A DNA stretch of 49,012 bases from Pedosphaera sp. (GTDB taxonomy: Bacteria > Verrucomicrobiota > Verrucomicrobiia > Limisphaerales > UBA9464): contig SIBK01000028.1 in NCBI GenBank assembly GCA_009695205.1, positions 1 through 49,012 on the forward strand, written 5' to 3'. Positions 18,937-28,431 of this stretch are shown piece after piece (within the stretch, counting starts at the first letter, position 1; each line of letters begins with the position of its first letter). Position numbers and translations under genes: made by a program. The notes under the pieces are model-generated. The model saw only the letters and a list, made by a program, of their open reading frames with translations. It was not told where the DNA came from and did not search any database.

Positions 18937-20379
18937 TCACGATCTTTCGACAATGTCCTTCACGACTTTCCCATGCACGTCCGTCAGCCGGTACTGGCGG
19001 CCCTGAAAGCGGTAGGTCAGGCGCTCATGGTCAAAACCGAGGCAATGTAGAATCGTGGCCTGCAAGTCGTGAATATGAACGGGGCTCTCTGCGATATTGA
19101 ACGAAAAGTCATCCGTCCGGCCGTAGGTGAGTCCGGGTTTCACGCCGCCACCCGCGAGCCAGATGGAAAAGGCACGGCCATGATGATCGCGGCCGTAATT
19201 ATCCTGCGTGAGGGTGCCTTGGCTGTAAACCGTGCGTCCGAATTCGCCGCCCCAGATGACCAGGGTATCGTCGAGCAGGCCGCGCTGCTTCAGGTCGGAA
19301 ACGAGTGCGGCGGAAGCCTGGTCCACATCCCGAGAGAGAACTCCGATTCGTTCGGGCAGGTTGCCATGATGATCCCAACCACGATGGTACAATTGGACAA
19401 AGCGAACGCCGCGTTCCGCCAGTCGTCGCGCGAGCAGACAATTCGCCGCATAGCTGCCGGGTTGTCGCGCGGACTCGCCATATAGCGTGTAAGTGGATTC
19501 GGGTTCGCCCGAAACGTTCATCAAATCTGGCATTGAAGTTTGCATCCGGTAAGCCATTTCGTATTGGGTGATGCGTGTGGCGATTTCGGGATCGTGCGCC
19601 TTCTGGAGCTCGGCCGTGTTGAGTGTCGCCAGCGTATCGAGCCATTGCCGACGGCCCGCCCGGTCCAATCCGACGGGGTCGTTCAGGTATAGCACCGATT
19701 CGCTTCCATTGCGCAATTTGATACCCTGATGCCGGCTCGGAAGAAAGCCACTGCCCCACAACCGTGACAACAGTCCCTGATCACCGGTGCCGGTGGCCGG
19801 CACGGAAATCAGCACGACGAACGACGGTAGATTTTCGCTCTCTGATCCGAGGCCGTAATCCACCCACGAGCCCAGGCACGGTCGGCCTGGTTGCTGACTG
19901 CCCGTCTGGATGAAGGTGATCGCGGGATCGTGATTGATTGCCTCGGTGTTCATGGAGTTGATCACGCAAAGCTCGTCCGCGATTTTCTGGGTATGCGGTA
20001 GCAGATCGCCGATCCACCGGCCGTTTTGTCCGCACTGGCTGAACGTGTGTTTGCTCGGGGCGACCGGCAATCGCGCTTGGCCCGTGACCATGCCAGTGAT
20101 GCGCTGGCCCATTCGAATCGAATCCGGCAAATCCTGGTCGAAGTGCACCCGCAAACCTGGCTTGTAGTCGAGCAGTTCCAGTTGCGACGGGCCGCCCGAT
20201 TGAAATAGAAAGATCACCCGCTTTGCCCGCGGTTTGAAATGGGGTGTCAAAATTGAACTGCCGGGTGCGCCCCCCGCGTGAACGGCATCGCCGAGCAACT
20301 GCCCAAAGGCGAGCGCGCCGAGACCGAGCGTGGAACGCGCCAGAAAATGTCGCCGATTAAACAGGACCGGAGTGGTCAT
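18937..20379 (-). CDS. DUF1501 protein, Tat-exported
   Basis: A 480-residue DUF1501 protein, a family related in fold to sulfatases/alkaline phosphatases. The twin-arginine signal NRRHFLARS (Arg9-Arg10) followed by a hydrophobic stretch predicts export in folded form. Typical family blocks are visible: FLFQSGGPSQLELLDYKP, CVINSMNTEAINHDPA, NCLLARRLAERGVRFVQLYHRGWDHHGNL, VIWGGEFGRT, NYGRDHHGRAFSIWLAGGGVKPGLTYG and VHIHDLQATILHCLGFDHERLTYRFQGR. It begins 3 nt after the stop of the PSD1 protein gene. The pair is the conserved planctomycete/verrucomicrobial module, thought to act on extracellular polymers or sulfated compounds. The exact substrate is unknown. Confidence 0.95.
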   Translation of the reverse strand: MTTPVLFNRRHFLARSTLGLGALAFGQLLGDAVHAGGAPGSSILTPHFKPRAKRVIFLFQSGGPSQLELLDYKPGLRVHFDQDLPDSIRMGQRITGMVTGQARLPVAPSKHTFSQCGQNGRWIGDLLPHTQKIADELCVINSMNTEAINHDPAITFIQTGSQQPGRPCLGSWVDYGLGSESENLPSFVVLISVPATGTGDQGLLSRLWGSGFLPSRHQGIKLRNGSESVLYLNDPVGLDRAGRRQWLDTLATLNTAELQKAHDPEIATRITQYEMAYRMQTSMPDLMNVSGEPESTYTLYGESARQPGSYAANCLLARRLAERGVRFVQLYHRGWDHHGNLPERIGVLSRDVDQASAALVSDLKQRGLLDDTLVIWGGEFGRTVYSQGTLTQDNYGRDHHGRAFSIWLAGGGVKPGLTYGRTDDFSFNIAESPVHIHDLQATILHCLGFDHERLTYRFQGRQYRLTDVHGKVVKDIVERS

Positions 20380-20382
20380 CGC

Positions 20383-23300
20383 TCAGTTGCGGGTGATTGT
20401 TTCGTCGAGGTTGAGGATCAGGCTCGCGACGTTGGCGTACGCGGCCAGCTCTGCGGGATTCAATGGCGCATCCGACTTCGAAGCCCCGACGGAAAGAAAT
20501 GCCTTCGCCGCTTCCGGATCAGTGCGGTAATACGCCAGCCGTTGTTCCACGAGCGTGGCCAGGGCGATCCGTTCTGTCGGGTTCGGAAGGCGCGCTGTGG
20601 CTAGTTCGAACGCGAAGTCCAGGCGCCGCTCGATTTCCGCGCCACCTTCGGTCAACATCCGTTCGGCAAGTTTTCGTGCGGCTTCGAGTTGAATGGTGTC
20701 GTTCATCAAGGCCAGTGCATGCAATGGGGTGTTGGTCTTTAATCGGCGCGCCACGCATACTTCGCGGTCCGGAGCGTCGAATGTTGCCAATGTGGGTTGC
20801 GGTACGGTGCGTTTCCAAAACGTGTAGAGGCTGCGCCGGTATAGGTCGGCGCCTTGCGATTCAACATAGCTCGTGCCGGGATAATCCGCGGCGACGATGA
20901 TGCCCTTGTAAAGATTGGCCGGTTGATACGGAAACACGGGGGGCCCGCCGATAGGATCCTGCAGGAGTCCGCTAAGCGCCAACGCCTGATCGCGCAACAT
21001 CTCGGCGGTGAGCCGCTGGCGAGGTCCGTGCGCGAGCAGGCGATTTTCCGGGTCGCGCTCGTTCAGTTCTGCGGTGGAGTGTGAGTTCTGCCGATAGGTC
21101 GCCGAGGTGACCAGGAGCTTCATCAGTTTTTTTACGTCCCAGCCGCCCTCGATGAATTCCCGCGCAAGCCAGTCGAGCAACTCGGGATGGCTCGGCCAGT
21201 CCGCCTGAGATCCGAGGTCCTCGGCCGACTTTACGATGCCGGTCCCGAACACGCTTTGCCAAAAGCGGTTCACGACCACACGCGCCGTCAGCGGATGACG
21301 GGGATCCGTCAACCACTGCGCGAGCCCGAGTCGGTTGTGCGGCGAGGACTCGCGGAACGGCAGCAAGAATTCCGGCACGCCGGGTGTGACCGGCTCGCGG
21401 GGTTGGTCGTATTGGCCGCGAAAGAGTACAAAGGTCGCGCGGGGCTTCGCCAATTCGCGCATCACCATCGTCGTGGGGGCCTCACGTTCCAAACGGATCC
21501 AAGCGGCGTGCGCCCTTTTAAGAGAGTTCGCGGCCCGGGCAAACTCAGAGTTTTGCTTCGCAAGCCAGCTCTGGCGCAGGAGATCCGTCTGATCCGTCCG
21601 GCGATCCACCGCCGGGGTTCGGGCGGCAAAGCCTAGGGCCTCGTTGTGCGACCACTCGGCGAGCGAGTTGGTTGGAATCCCATGGGCGACTAATTGTATC
21701 CCGGCCAGCGTGCCGGCGAAACGGCTCACGTCTTTCTCGCCAGAGGCACCCAGCAGCGCTTCACCGGAGATCCCCTGGCTGCCGGTCAAGTCATCGTGGA
21801 GCACAACAAATTCGCATTCGCGGCCATCGAGAAACACACGCACACCCTTGGCCTTGGTCGAACCGTCGCTGGTCACCAACAGATGCCGCCACTCCCGTGG
21901 CGAAATTTGTTCGCGCGTTGCGATGTCGATGGAATAGGCGGGCCAGTGTTGCGACACCCGCACTTCCACCGCGCCGGATTCCGTAAGGCGCACCTCCACG
22001 CCCTGGCCGTAGCTCCCAGAGGAGGCCGGTGCGCTGAAGTTCATCGTTGAAAACAAAGGACCTATCGTCTCGCGGTCGTGACGCACCCACGCGGCGAAAG
22101 CCCAACCCTTGCCAGTAGTGGCATTCGGCAGCCCATCCGTCTTGAGTTGTGTCGCGCCCTCCAGATAAATTCCCGTGATTGCGTTGGGCCCGGGAGCGGT
22201 CGTGAGAGGACCTTTGACCTGAAAAGGTTTGCCACCTGCGAGATTCGAAATCACCCCAGAGGGCGACTTCCACGACGTCAGGTCGAGTGCAATGACTTTG
22301 TTCGTTGCGGCGAATGGTTCTTGCACGGGTGAGTCGGAAGCGAGTTCCTCAAGATTCACCCCATTCCAATCTTGAGCGGCCAGAAGCCGCTTCAGGGTCG
22401 CCTGTGCCGTTTCCATCTGGCGGCGGTGTTGTGCCATGAGTTCCTGTTGGGCTGTGGTCGGGGAGGGGACAGTGGGCGACGCATTCGCCACGCGACCGTC
22501 TTCACCCGATTCATCGACGTTGTTGAAGAAGGCGAACAGGCGGTAAAAATCCTTTTGTGTGACGGGATCAAACTTGTGATCGTGACATCGTCCACAGCCG
22601 ACTGTCAGGCCCATCCACGCGAGCGACGTGGCTTGCATACGGTCTACGACGTACTCGACACGGTATTCCTCATCAATGATGCCGCCTTCAGAATTGATCC
22701 CGTGGTTGCGATTGAAGCCGGTGGCGATGAGTTGATTGATGGAGGGTTTCTCCAGCAGATCGCCCGCGAGTTGCTCGGTGATGAATCGGTCGTAAGGCAG
22801 ATTGCGGTTGAACGCGTCGATCACCCAGTCACGCCATCGCCACATTGATCGAAGCGAATCGTTGTTGAATCCGTGCGTGTCCGCGTACCGGGCCACATCC
22901 ATCCAATCGGAAGCCATGCGCTCTCCGAAGCTCGGGCTGGCGAGCAGTTCATCCGCCGCTGCGGTGAGGGGGTCTTGCGCGCGAGACCAGGCCTTCATTT
23001 GCGCGGGCGTCGGCGGCAGACCGGTGAGGTCCAAGCTGACGCGTCGCTGCAATTTCTGGGTCGCGGCCTCGGGCGATGGGGAAAGCGATTCGGCCTCGAG
23101 ACGGGCGAGAATAAATGAATCAATTGGATTGCGGGGCCAGCGGAGTTGTTTCACAGCCGGTAGCGCAGGTCGCATGGGCGGCGTGAACGCCCAATGTCTC
23201 TCGTATGTCGCACCCTCCTGGATCCACGCGCGGAGGATTTCCTTTTGGGGCGCGCTGAGATGGCGGTTTGATTCTGGAGGCGGCATTTTTTCTTCCGGGT

Positions 23301-23583
23301 CAGTGGAGAAGAGGCGCCTGATGAGTTCGCTTTCATTCGGTTTGCCGGGAACGAAGGCCTTTTTCTCGAGAGCCGCCTCGCGAACGTCCAGTCGTAGTTT
23401 GGACTTTCGCTTGTTTATGTCGGCTCCGTGACAGGGGAAGCAAGTTTCCGAGAGGATGGGCCGGACGTCGCGATTGAATTGGACGTGAGCGGGCATGGCC
23501 GGGGACTGTGCGCCCGCCTTCATCGCCAAAGCCGGCAAAACGCAACCGAGGAAACAAAGATATTGAACGAACAGAATCTTCAT
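20383..23583 (-). CDS. PSD1 / planctomycete cytochrome C domain protein (DUF1549-DUF1553)
   Basis: A 1066-residue exported protein. After a signal peptide (MKILFVQYLCFLGCVLPALA), a PSCyt1 haem-like motif CFPCH (Cys48-His52, followed by GAD) is visible. Next come PSCyt2/DUF1549 (ATGFNRNHGINSEGGI and VGCGRCHDHKFDPV, a second CxxCH), a middle LamG-like lectin domain (about 430-640), and C-terminal PSD1/DUF1553 (RVVVNRFWQSVFGTGIV, RLTAEMLRDQALALSGLL, LHALALMNDTI). Length and order are normal. It is cotranscribed with DUF1501, whose start is 3 nt downstream. Its start codon overlaps the stop of the upstream dehydrogenase remnant (ATGA, 23580-23583). The family is presumed to act in polymer breakdown with c-type haem; function is inferred from the family only. 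Confidence 0.95.
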   Translation of the reverse strand: MKILFVQYLCFLGCVLPALAMKAGAQSPAMPAHVQFNRDVRPILSETCFPCHGADINKRKSKLRLDVREAALEKKAFVPGKPNESELIRRLFSTDPEEKMPPPESNRHLSAPQKEILRAWIQEGATYERHWAFTPPMRPALPAVKQLRWPRNPIDSFILARLEAESLSPSPEAATQKLQRRVSLDLTGLPPTPAQMKAWSRAQDPLTAAADELLASPSFGERMASDWMDVARYADTHGFNNDSLRSMWRWRDWVIDAFNRNLPYDRFITEQLAGDLLEKPSINQLIATGFNRNHGINSEGGIIDEEYRVEYVVDRMQATSLAWMGLTVGCGRCHDHKFDPVTQKDFYRLFAFFNNVDESGEDGRVANASPTVPSPTTAQQELMAQHRRQMETAQATLKRLLAAQDWNGVNLEELASDSPVQEPFAATNKVIALDLTSWKSPSGVISNLAGGKPFQVKGPLTTAPGPNAITGIYLEGATQLKTDGLPNATTGKGWAFAAWVRHDRETIGPLFSTMNFSAPASSGSYGQGVEVRLTESGAVEVRVSQHWPAYSIDIATREQISPREWRHLLVTSDGSTKAKGVRVFLDGRECEFVVLHDDLTGSQGISGEALLGASGEKDVSRFAGTLAGIQLVAHGIPTNSLAEWSHNEALGFAARTPAVDRRTDQTDLLRQSWLAKQNSEFARAANSLKRAHAAWIRLEREAPTTMVMRELAKPRATFVLFRGQYDQPREPVTPGVPEFLLPFRESSPHNRLGLAQWLTDPRHPLTARVVVNRFWQSVFGTGIVKSAEDLGSQADWPSHPELLDWLAREFIEGGWDVKKLMKLLVTSATYRQNSHSTAELNERDPENRLLAHGPRQRLTAEMLRDQALALSGLLQDPIGGPPVFPYQPANLYKGIIVAADYPGTSYVESQGADLYRRSLYTFWKRTVPQPTLATFDAPDREVCVARRLKTNTPLHALALMNDTIQLEAARKLAERMLTEGGAEIERRLDFAFELATARLPNPTERIALATLVEQRLAYYRTDPEAAKAFLSVGASKSDAPLNPAELAAYANVASLILNLDETITRN

Positions 23584-23798
23584 CCTCGAGTTGAATTCAC
23601 GACCTCCACCCGATCCGGCCCTATGTCCGCAAGCCAGAGATCGCCGGTTAGATGATCCACGCTAAAGCGCCACGGTTCTCGGAAACCGGAGGCCCAGATC
23701 TCCGGTCTCGCGTCTGCCCGTCCGTGGAACGGATTAGCAGCCCAGGCACTGGCAGGCGTGAGAGAGAAAACCATCTCGTTTTTGGTGGAGGTCTTCAA
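23580..23798 (-). pseudogene. Remnant of a PQQ-dependent sugar dehydrogenase (GSDH type)
   Basis: The frame contains AANPFHGRADARPEIWASGFREPWRFSVDHLTGDLWLADIGPD, closely matching one blade of the soluble glucose/sorbosone dehydrogenase family (usual form NPF.GR..ARPEIWA.G.RNPWRFSFD..TGDLW.GDVGQD). Only about 50 of several hundred expected residues remain. Sequence upstream (23799-23955) does not continue the family in any frame I could read, and the frame ends soon after DRVEVVN. The TGA overlaps the ATG of the PSD1 gene, so the remnant may still serve as the translational lead-in. A real small gene is unlikely. Confidence 0.7.
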
Positions 23799-23955
23799 GC
23801 GGTGCTCCAGAGCCTGGATTACTACCGGTTGGGGTCAAGTCTTCAACCTGGAAACCGCAATTCGAGCCTCGGACGAACACGGTTGAGCGCTGGTTCCCGG
23901 CACGTCAAAGTAACGTCTTTACCCCGTCGGCACCTTAGCTTCATAGGTCAATTCT

Positions 23956-25485
23956 CTAAAGATTAGTGGGAATGCTTTCGTTCGGCATTCGACCTGTCAC
24001 GGCATGTAGGAGTTTCGCCTTGCTGGCCTCCCCTCGATGGAACTCGTGGAACACTCTGCCTTTCGAAAGCACGAACACACGATCGGCCAAGCCCAGAATC
24101 TCGTCGGCCTCGCTGGAGGTAATGAGGAGTGTCATGCCCTGGGCCGCGAGTTGGTGGCAGAGCGCATAAATTTCGGATTTCGCGCCGATATCGACCCCGC
24201 GTGTCGGATCGTTGAGAATCAGGATTGCGGGACCTGTCGCCAGCCACTTTGCCAAAAGCACTTTCTGTTGGTTGCCGCCGCTGAGGTGGGCGACTGTCTT
24301 CTCCTGGCTGTCGGTGGCGATGCCAAGCCGTTTGACGTATTGATCGGTCGTGGTGTGAACCTGTTGCCTGTCGATCAGGCCCAGGCGACCCAGCAGCTTG
24401 TCCAACACCAGCAAGGTCGTATTGCGCGCGATCGACCTGTCCATCATCAAACCCTGCTCGCGGCGGCTCTCTGGTATCAGAGCCCAGCCGGAGCGCATCG
24501 CGGCGAGAGGCGTTGTCGGTCGCTGAAGTTTATCACGGAATACAATTTGGCCGCTCGTCATCGGGTCGAGGCCAAAAAGCACCCGAAACAATTCATCAAT
24601 ACCGGCCCCTTCCAGTCCGGCGAACCCGACGATTTCGCCGGCTCGAGCGGTGAAGCTGATGGGGCCGAGACCCGGGTCGCGGCATAGTTGGCGCACCTGA
24701 AGCACCACCGGACCCGGCGCGGAGTCTTTCGGCCTCTGTGGAAACGAATCGCCCAAGGGCCTTCCGATCATGGCCGCGATGATCTGCGGAACGGTGGTCT
24801 CGTTCGTTGCATAGGTGCCCTGATAACGACCGTCGCGCAAGACCGTGATGGAGTCGGCGATGGCGAACACTTCTTCCAATCGATGCGAAACGTAAACAAT
24901 TGTGATCCCCCGCGCCCGCAGTCGGCGGATGATGTCGAACAGCCGTTGCGATTCAGATTCGTTCAAGGCCGAGTTGGGTTCGTCGAGGATGACGATCCGC
25001 GACTGCTGTTCGAGCGTGCGGGCGATTTCAACCTGTTGTTTTTCGCCGATGGTAAGCGGGCCGACGAGCGCGTCAGGCGAAAGAGGCACGTCCAACTCGG
25101 CGAGCACGCGGCGGGAAGCCTCGTTCATGGCCAAGCGGTCCACTCCACCCCATCGATTGGTTATTTCGCGGTTGGCGAAAATGTTAGAGGCGACGGTGCG
25201 ATGCGGAAACAGATTAAGCTCTTGAAAAACGATGCTGATTCCATGACGCCGTGCTTCGCGAGGATCAACGAGTCGCACGTTCTGCGTCGCTATTCTGATT
25301 TCTCCGCCGTCGGGTTCGTGGACGCCCGCGAGCAGCTTCATCAGCGTGGATTTTCCCGCCCCGTTTTCACCCACCACGGCGTGGATCTCGCCGCGGCAAA
25401 TAGCAAAGCTCACGTCGTCAAGCGCCGTCACACCGCCAAAGCGCTTCGAAAGGCGATTGAGTTGGATGAACGGGTGGGCGAGCAT
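23956..25485 (-). CDS. Sugar ABC transporter ATP-binding protein (RbsA/MglA/XylG type)
   Basis: A 509-residue fused double ATPase that energises monosaccharide import at the inner membrane. Domain 1 has Walker A GENGAGKS (39-46), a degenerate signature LTIGEKQQVEIARTL and Walker B IVILDEP. Domain 2 has a degenerate P-loop (FAGLEGAGIDELFRVLFG), a good signature LSGGNQQKVLLAKWL and ILILNDPTRGVDIGAK, where Asn replaces the usual Asp/Glu context. This asymmetry is normal for the family. It is the last gene of the ABC set, 27 nt behind the binding protein gene. Substrate specificity cannot be read from this subunit; the mutarotase in the cluster suggests a 6-deoxyhexose. Confidence 0.95.
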   Translation of the reverse strand: MLAHPFIQLNRLSKRFGGVTALDDVSFAICRGEIHAVVGENGAGKSTLMKLLAGVHEPDGGEIRIATQNVRLVDPREARRHGISIVFQELNLFPHRTVASNIFANREITNRWGGVDRLAMNEASRRVLAELDVPLSPDALVGPLTIGEKQQVEIARTLEQQSRIVILDEPNSALNESESQRLFDIIRRLRARGITIVYVSHRLEEVFAIADSITVLRDGRYQGTYATNETTVPQIIAAMIGRPLGDSFPQRPKDSAPGPVVLQVRQLCRDPGLGPISFTARAGEIVGFAGLEGAGIDELFRVLFGLDPMTSGQIVFRDKLQRPTTPLAAMRSGWALIPESRREQGLMMDRSIARNTTLLVLDKLLGRLGLIDRQQVHTTTDQYVKRLGIATDSQEKTVAHLSGGNQQKVLLAKWLATGPAILILNDPTRGVDIGAKSEIYALCHQLAAQGMTLLITSSEADEILGLADRVFVLSKGRVFHEFHRGEASKAKLLHAVTGRMPNESIPTNL

Positions 25486-25512
25486 TGTTCGTGGGCCTTC
25501 GCGGTCTGTCCA

Positions 25513-26604
25513 TCACTTGGTTTTCGGGAGTGGTTTGGCCACCGCGTTTAGGTCAGTGAAATGTTTTCCCACATAGTCGGCGTACCAATGGGTTTGCTGT
25601 TTTTCGTCGGTCTCACGCCCATAGATCGCGTCCACATTGACACGAGTTATGACCTCGGTGCCAATATCGACCCACCCTTGGGGGAGCGGTTGTTTACTGC
25701 GCAAGTGCCGAGCGAGGGCCAGGACGGGCAGGTAGCCCTGCAAGTAGGGATGCTGGCCGACGACTACCTGGACGATGTCGGCTTTAACGGCGTCGAGGGT
25801 CTCGCGGCCCAGGTCGTAGCCCGCGATAAGCCATTGACCTTTCGATCGCACTTTTAGTTTGGCCAGGTTTGGCAAGTCCATGGAACACAGTCCGACGATC
25901 GCCACACTGTTGGGATTGGCTGCGGCCAGGTTTTCCCACGCGCCATAGTTGGCCGTGTTCTCGGTATTGACGTCGACGGGTACGGTGATTTGGTACTTCG
26001 TGTCGGCCATGCCTTTTTTGAAGCCCTGATAACGATCGACCAAAACGCCAACGCCCGGGGCACACATGCCCACGACGATCCGCCCTTCGAGCTTGTTCTG
26101 GGCGGAGAGAAACTTGCGCAACTCTGTGGCCAGGATCACGCCACTCCCATATTCATCTTGTCCGAACCACGCTGTGGCGGTCGATCCAGGACTGGTGACG
26201 TTGGCGGTTAGTACCGGGATGCCGGCCTCGGTCGCCTGGCGAATTGGGGTGACCCACACTTCGCCGGGCATTGGCACCACCACCAACCCCTGGACGTGTT
26301 TTTGGGTTAGGCCTTCGAACATGGCGATGGCGTCGCTGGTGGCCGAAAAACCAGCCGGCCCGACCACATCGACGGATACGCTCTCAGCGCGCGCGGCGTC
26401 CTCCGCGCCTTGTTTGATGATCTGTGTAAAATCATTCAAACCATGCAACACATAACCGAGTTTAGGTTTGCCAGGAATGTTTGCGGAGTCGTCACCAGAC
26501 GGTTGTTTGTTGCAACCGACAACGAGCGACACGGCGAGGAGGAGAATAAATCGTCTTTCCCTACTTGCCCTGATTGGAGCCTGTGAATCTGTACGTTTCA
26601 TCAT
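25513..26604 (-). CDS. Sugar ABC transporter substrate-binding lipoprotein
   Basis: A 363-residue periplasmic-binding protein of the LacI/RbsB-like type (Peripla_BP_4). The N-terminus has basic residues, a hydrophobic stretch and the lipobox LVVGC (Cys31), so it should be lipid-anchored. The core opens with PKLGYVLHGLNDFTQIIKQGAEDAA and contains VQGLVVVPMPGEV, GIPVLTANVTSPGSTATAWFGQDEYGSG and VVVGQHPYLQGY. These fit rhamnose/fucose/autoinducer-2-type binding proteins better than strict RbsB, but the ligand is inferred. It lies 8 nt behind the permease gene and 27 nt before the ATPase gene. Confidence 0.93.
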   Translation of the reverse strand: MMKRTDSQAPIRASRERRFILLLAVSLVVGCNKQPSGDDSANIPGKPKLGYVLHGLNDFTQIIKQGAEDAARAESVSVDVVGPAGFSATSDAIAMFEGLTQKHVQGLVVVPMPGEVWVTPIRQATEAGIPVLTANVTSPGSTATAWFGQDEYGSGVILATELRKFLSAQNKLEGRIVVGMCAPGVGVLVDRYQGFKKGMADTKYQITVPVDVNTENTANYGAWENLAAANPNSVAIVGLCSMDLPNLAKLKVRSKGQWLIAGYDLGRETLDAVKADIVQVVVGQHPYLQGYLPVLALARHLRSKQPLPQGWVDIGTEVITRVNVDAIYGRETDEKQQTHWYADYVGKHFTDLNAVAKPLPKTK

Positions 26605-26612
26605 AAATGTAC

Positions 26613-27593
26613 CTATTTTCTTTTCACCAAGCCGCCGATGGCTACGGCGGCAATAATGACGGCGCCTGTGACAACGGTGCTCCAGTACGCGGAAAATTCC
26701 AACAGCACCAAGCCGTTGCGGATCACTGCAATGAGCAGCGCGCCCAGGATTCCGCCAAGCACCGAACCGCTGCCACCAGTGAGGGCCGTGCCGCCGATGA
26801 TCGCCGAGGCGATCACGTAGAGCTCATAGCCATGCCCTGTCGTCGGGCTGCCCGACTGGAGAAACGCCAATTCCATCACTCCAGCGATGCTCGCCACTAA
26901 ACCCATGATTGTCATGGCCGCGATGCGATAGCGGTCGAGAGGGATGCCCGAAAAGCGCGCAGCCTGGGCATTGCTACCGATCGCCTGCGCACGCCAACCG
27001 AACGCTGTGTGGCCCAGTATTACATGTCCCACCAAACCCACCGCAAGCATGGCCCACACACTCGTTGGAACGCCCAGTAATTTGCCGCTGCCGAGGTCGA
27101 ATAAAAGGTTATGTTTTTGAAAGTTACCAATCGGTGTCGCCTTGGACAATACGAGCGCGAAGCCGCGGAAGACACTCATGGTGCCCAGCGTAACGATAAT
27201 AGTCGGAATTCGCAGTAGCACACCGAGCAGGCCGTTGGCGAGGCCGCACAGCGAGCCGGTCACCAAACCGACGACGACGGCGAGCGGCGTCGGCATTCCT
27301 TCGCGCAACGCGACAGCCGTGACGATATTGACCAGGGTGAGGATGGCTCCGACCGACAGGTCTATCTCGCCCATGGACAAAAGAAGCACCATCCCAACCG
27401 CCATGATACCGTAACTCGACGCTTGTCGGGCCACCTGTAGCAGGTTCGTAGGTTGTACGAATCGGTCGCCCGCAGCCACCCACAAGAGGCCGCACACGCT
27501 CAACAACGCCACGATCACGCCGATTTCATCGACTGCCCGCAGACGGCGCCAGGCACTGCTGGGGTTCCTGGGCTTTCGGTCGCGGTCGTGCAT
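26613..27593 (-). CDS. Sugar ABC transporter permease (RbsC type)
   Basis: A membrane permease of the BPD_transp_2 family, 326 residues from ATG 27593, with eight to ten hydrophobic segments. Family marks are MGEIDLSVGAILTLVNIV near the first third, VTLGTMSVFRGFALVLSKATPIG, and AIIGGTALTGGSGSVLGGILGALLIAVIRNGLVLL. The frame is open to 27632, but that start would overlap the SDR gene by 26 nt. ATG 27593 leaves a 13-nt gap and gives a charged N-terminus (MHDRDRKPRN) before the first membrane helix, so it is preferred. It forms one importer with its two downstream neighbours. Confidence 0.93.
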   Translation of the reverse strand: MHDRDRKPRNPSSAWRRLRAVDEIGVIVALLSVCGLLWVAAGDRFVQPTNLLQVARQASSYGIMAVGMVLLLSMGEIDLSVGAILTLVNIVTAVALREGMPTPLAVVVGLVTGSLCGLANGLLGVLLRIPTIIVTLGTMSVFRGFALVLSKATPIGNFQKHNLLFDLGSGKLLGVPTSVWAMLAVGLVGHVILGHTAFGWRAQAIGSNAQAARFSGIPLDRYRIAAMTIMGLVASIAGVMELAFLQSGSPTTGHGYELYVIASAIIGGTALTGGSGSVLGGILGALLIAVIRNGLVLLEFSAYWSTVVTGAVIIAAVAIGGLVKRK

Positions 27594-27606
27594 TGTGCGC
27601 TGGCAA

Positions 27607-28431
27607 TTATCGCCAGGGTTGAGCGCCAGCATCGTCGCCCCAACTCGGGATCGGCGACTGCAGACCGCCTTCGATCCAAAGAAACTTGCCGTTGGTGACG
27701 GCCGCCTCCTCGCTCAGCAAGCGGAGCACGAGGTTCGCCGCCTTCTGGGGTTCGTCGCCGCCGGTTTGTTCCACCCAGCGCACCCAATTCCTATAACCCT
27801 CCGCTTCAGATCCCATCCGTTCGGATTCAGCGCGAATGGTCGCCCACATCTCGGTTTTCACATCGCCCGGGTGAAGAACATTGGCGGTGACGCCCGTTCC
27901 CTCCAACTCGGCAGCGAGGTGTCGTGTGAACTGATTGAGAGCAACTTTACTCGTCGCGTATGCGCTGTTAAGGGGGCCGGGTGGGTGGAGGGCGGCGGCT
28001 GACGTGAAGTTGATGATCCGGCCCCATCGATTTTGAATCATTCCGCCGACAAACGCGCGGCAGGTAAAATAGGGGCCGAATAAATTGACGGCGAAGGTGT
28101 CGGTCCAACGTTGCGAGTCGCTGTCTTTGATGAGTTGGATCGGGCCGAAAACTCCGGCAGCATTTACCAAAATCGAGACAACCCCAAAACGTTGTTCGAC
28201 TTCTTTCTTAAGTTTCTCCACGGTCTCAGGCCGACTTACATCGGCTGGCATGGCCTGCGCCACGCCCCCGGCTTGCCGGATCGTCTGCTCGATCTGGCGC
28301 AATTGTTCTACATCGCGGGAAACCGCAACGACCGTAACTCCATGCGCCGCCAAATAAAGCGCTGTCTGTCGGCCCAGTCCTCGCCCTGCGCCGGTGACCA
28401 CGGCGAGTTTGCCTTTTAACGAAGGGTTCAC
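27607..28431 (-). CDS. SDR-family oxidoreductase (possible deoxy-sugar dehydrogenase)
   Basis: Classical short-chain dehydrogenase of 274 residues. The cofactor motif TGAGRGLG is at 13-20, NAAG follows, the catalytic Ser is in IINFTSAA and the Tyr/Lys in SAYATSK. GTG 28431 is chosen because it overlaps the stop of the mutarotase gene as GTGA and begins immediately before the Rossmann fold (VNPSLKGKLAVVTGAG); the longer open frame to 28563 runs back through the mutarotase gene. Tight coupling to a rhamnose-type mutarotase suggests NAD(P)-dependent oxidation of the sugar or of a downstream keto-acid intermediate. The substrate is an inference. Confidence 0.9.
   Translation of the reverse strand: MNPSLKGKLAVVTGAGRGLGRQTALYLAAHGVTVVAVSRDVEQLRQIEQTIRQAGGVAQAMPADVSRPETVEKLKKEVEQRFGVVSILVNAAGVFGPIQLIKDSDSQRWTDTFAVNLFGPYFTCRAFVGGMIQNRWGRIINFTSAAALHPPGPLNSAYATSKVALNQFTRHLAAELEGTGVTANVLHPGDVKTEMWATIRAESERMGSEAEGYRNWVRWVEQTGGDEPQKAANLVLRLLSEEAAVTNGKFLWIEGGLQSPIPSWGDDAGAQPWR

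Noticed and set aside
18169-19050. 293-codon plus-strand frame
   Set aside because: Antisense to the pseudopilin and the end of DUF1501, both of which have clear family motifs.
24688-25551. 287-codon plus-strand frame
   Set aside because: Antisense to the convincing ABC ATPase gene; no family match and high-GC shadow composition.
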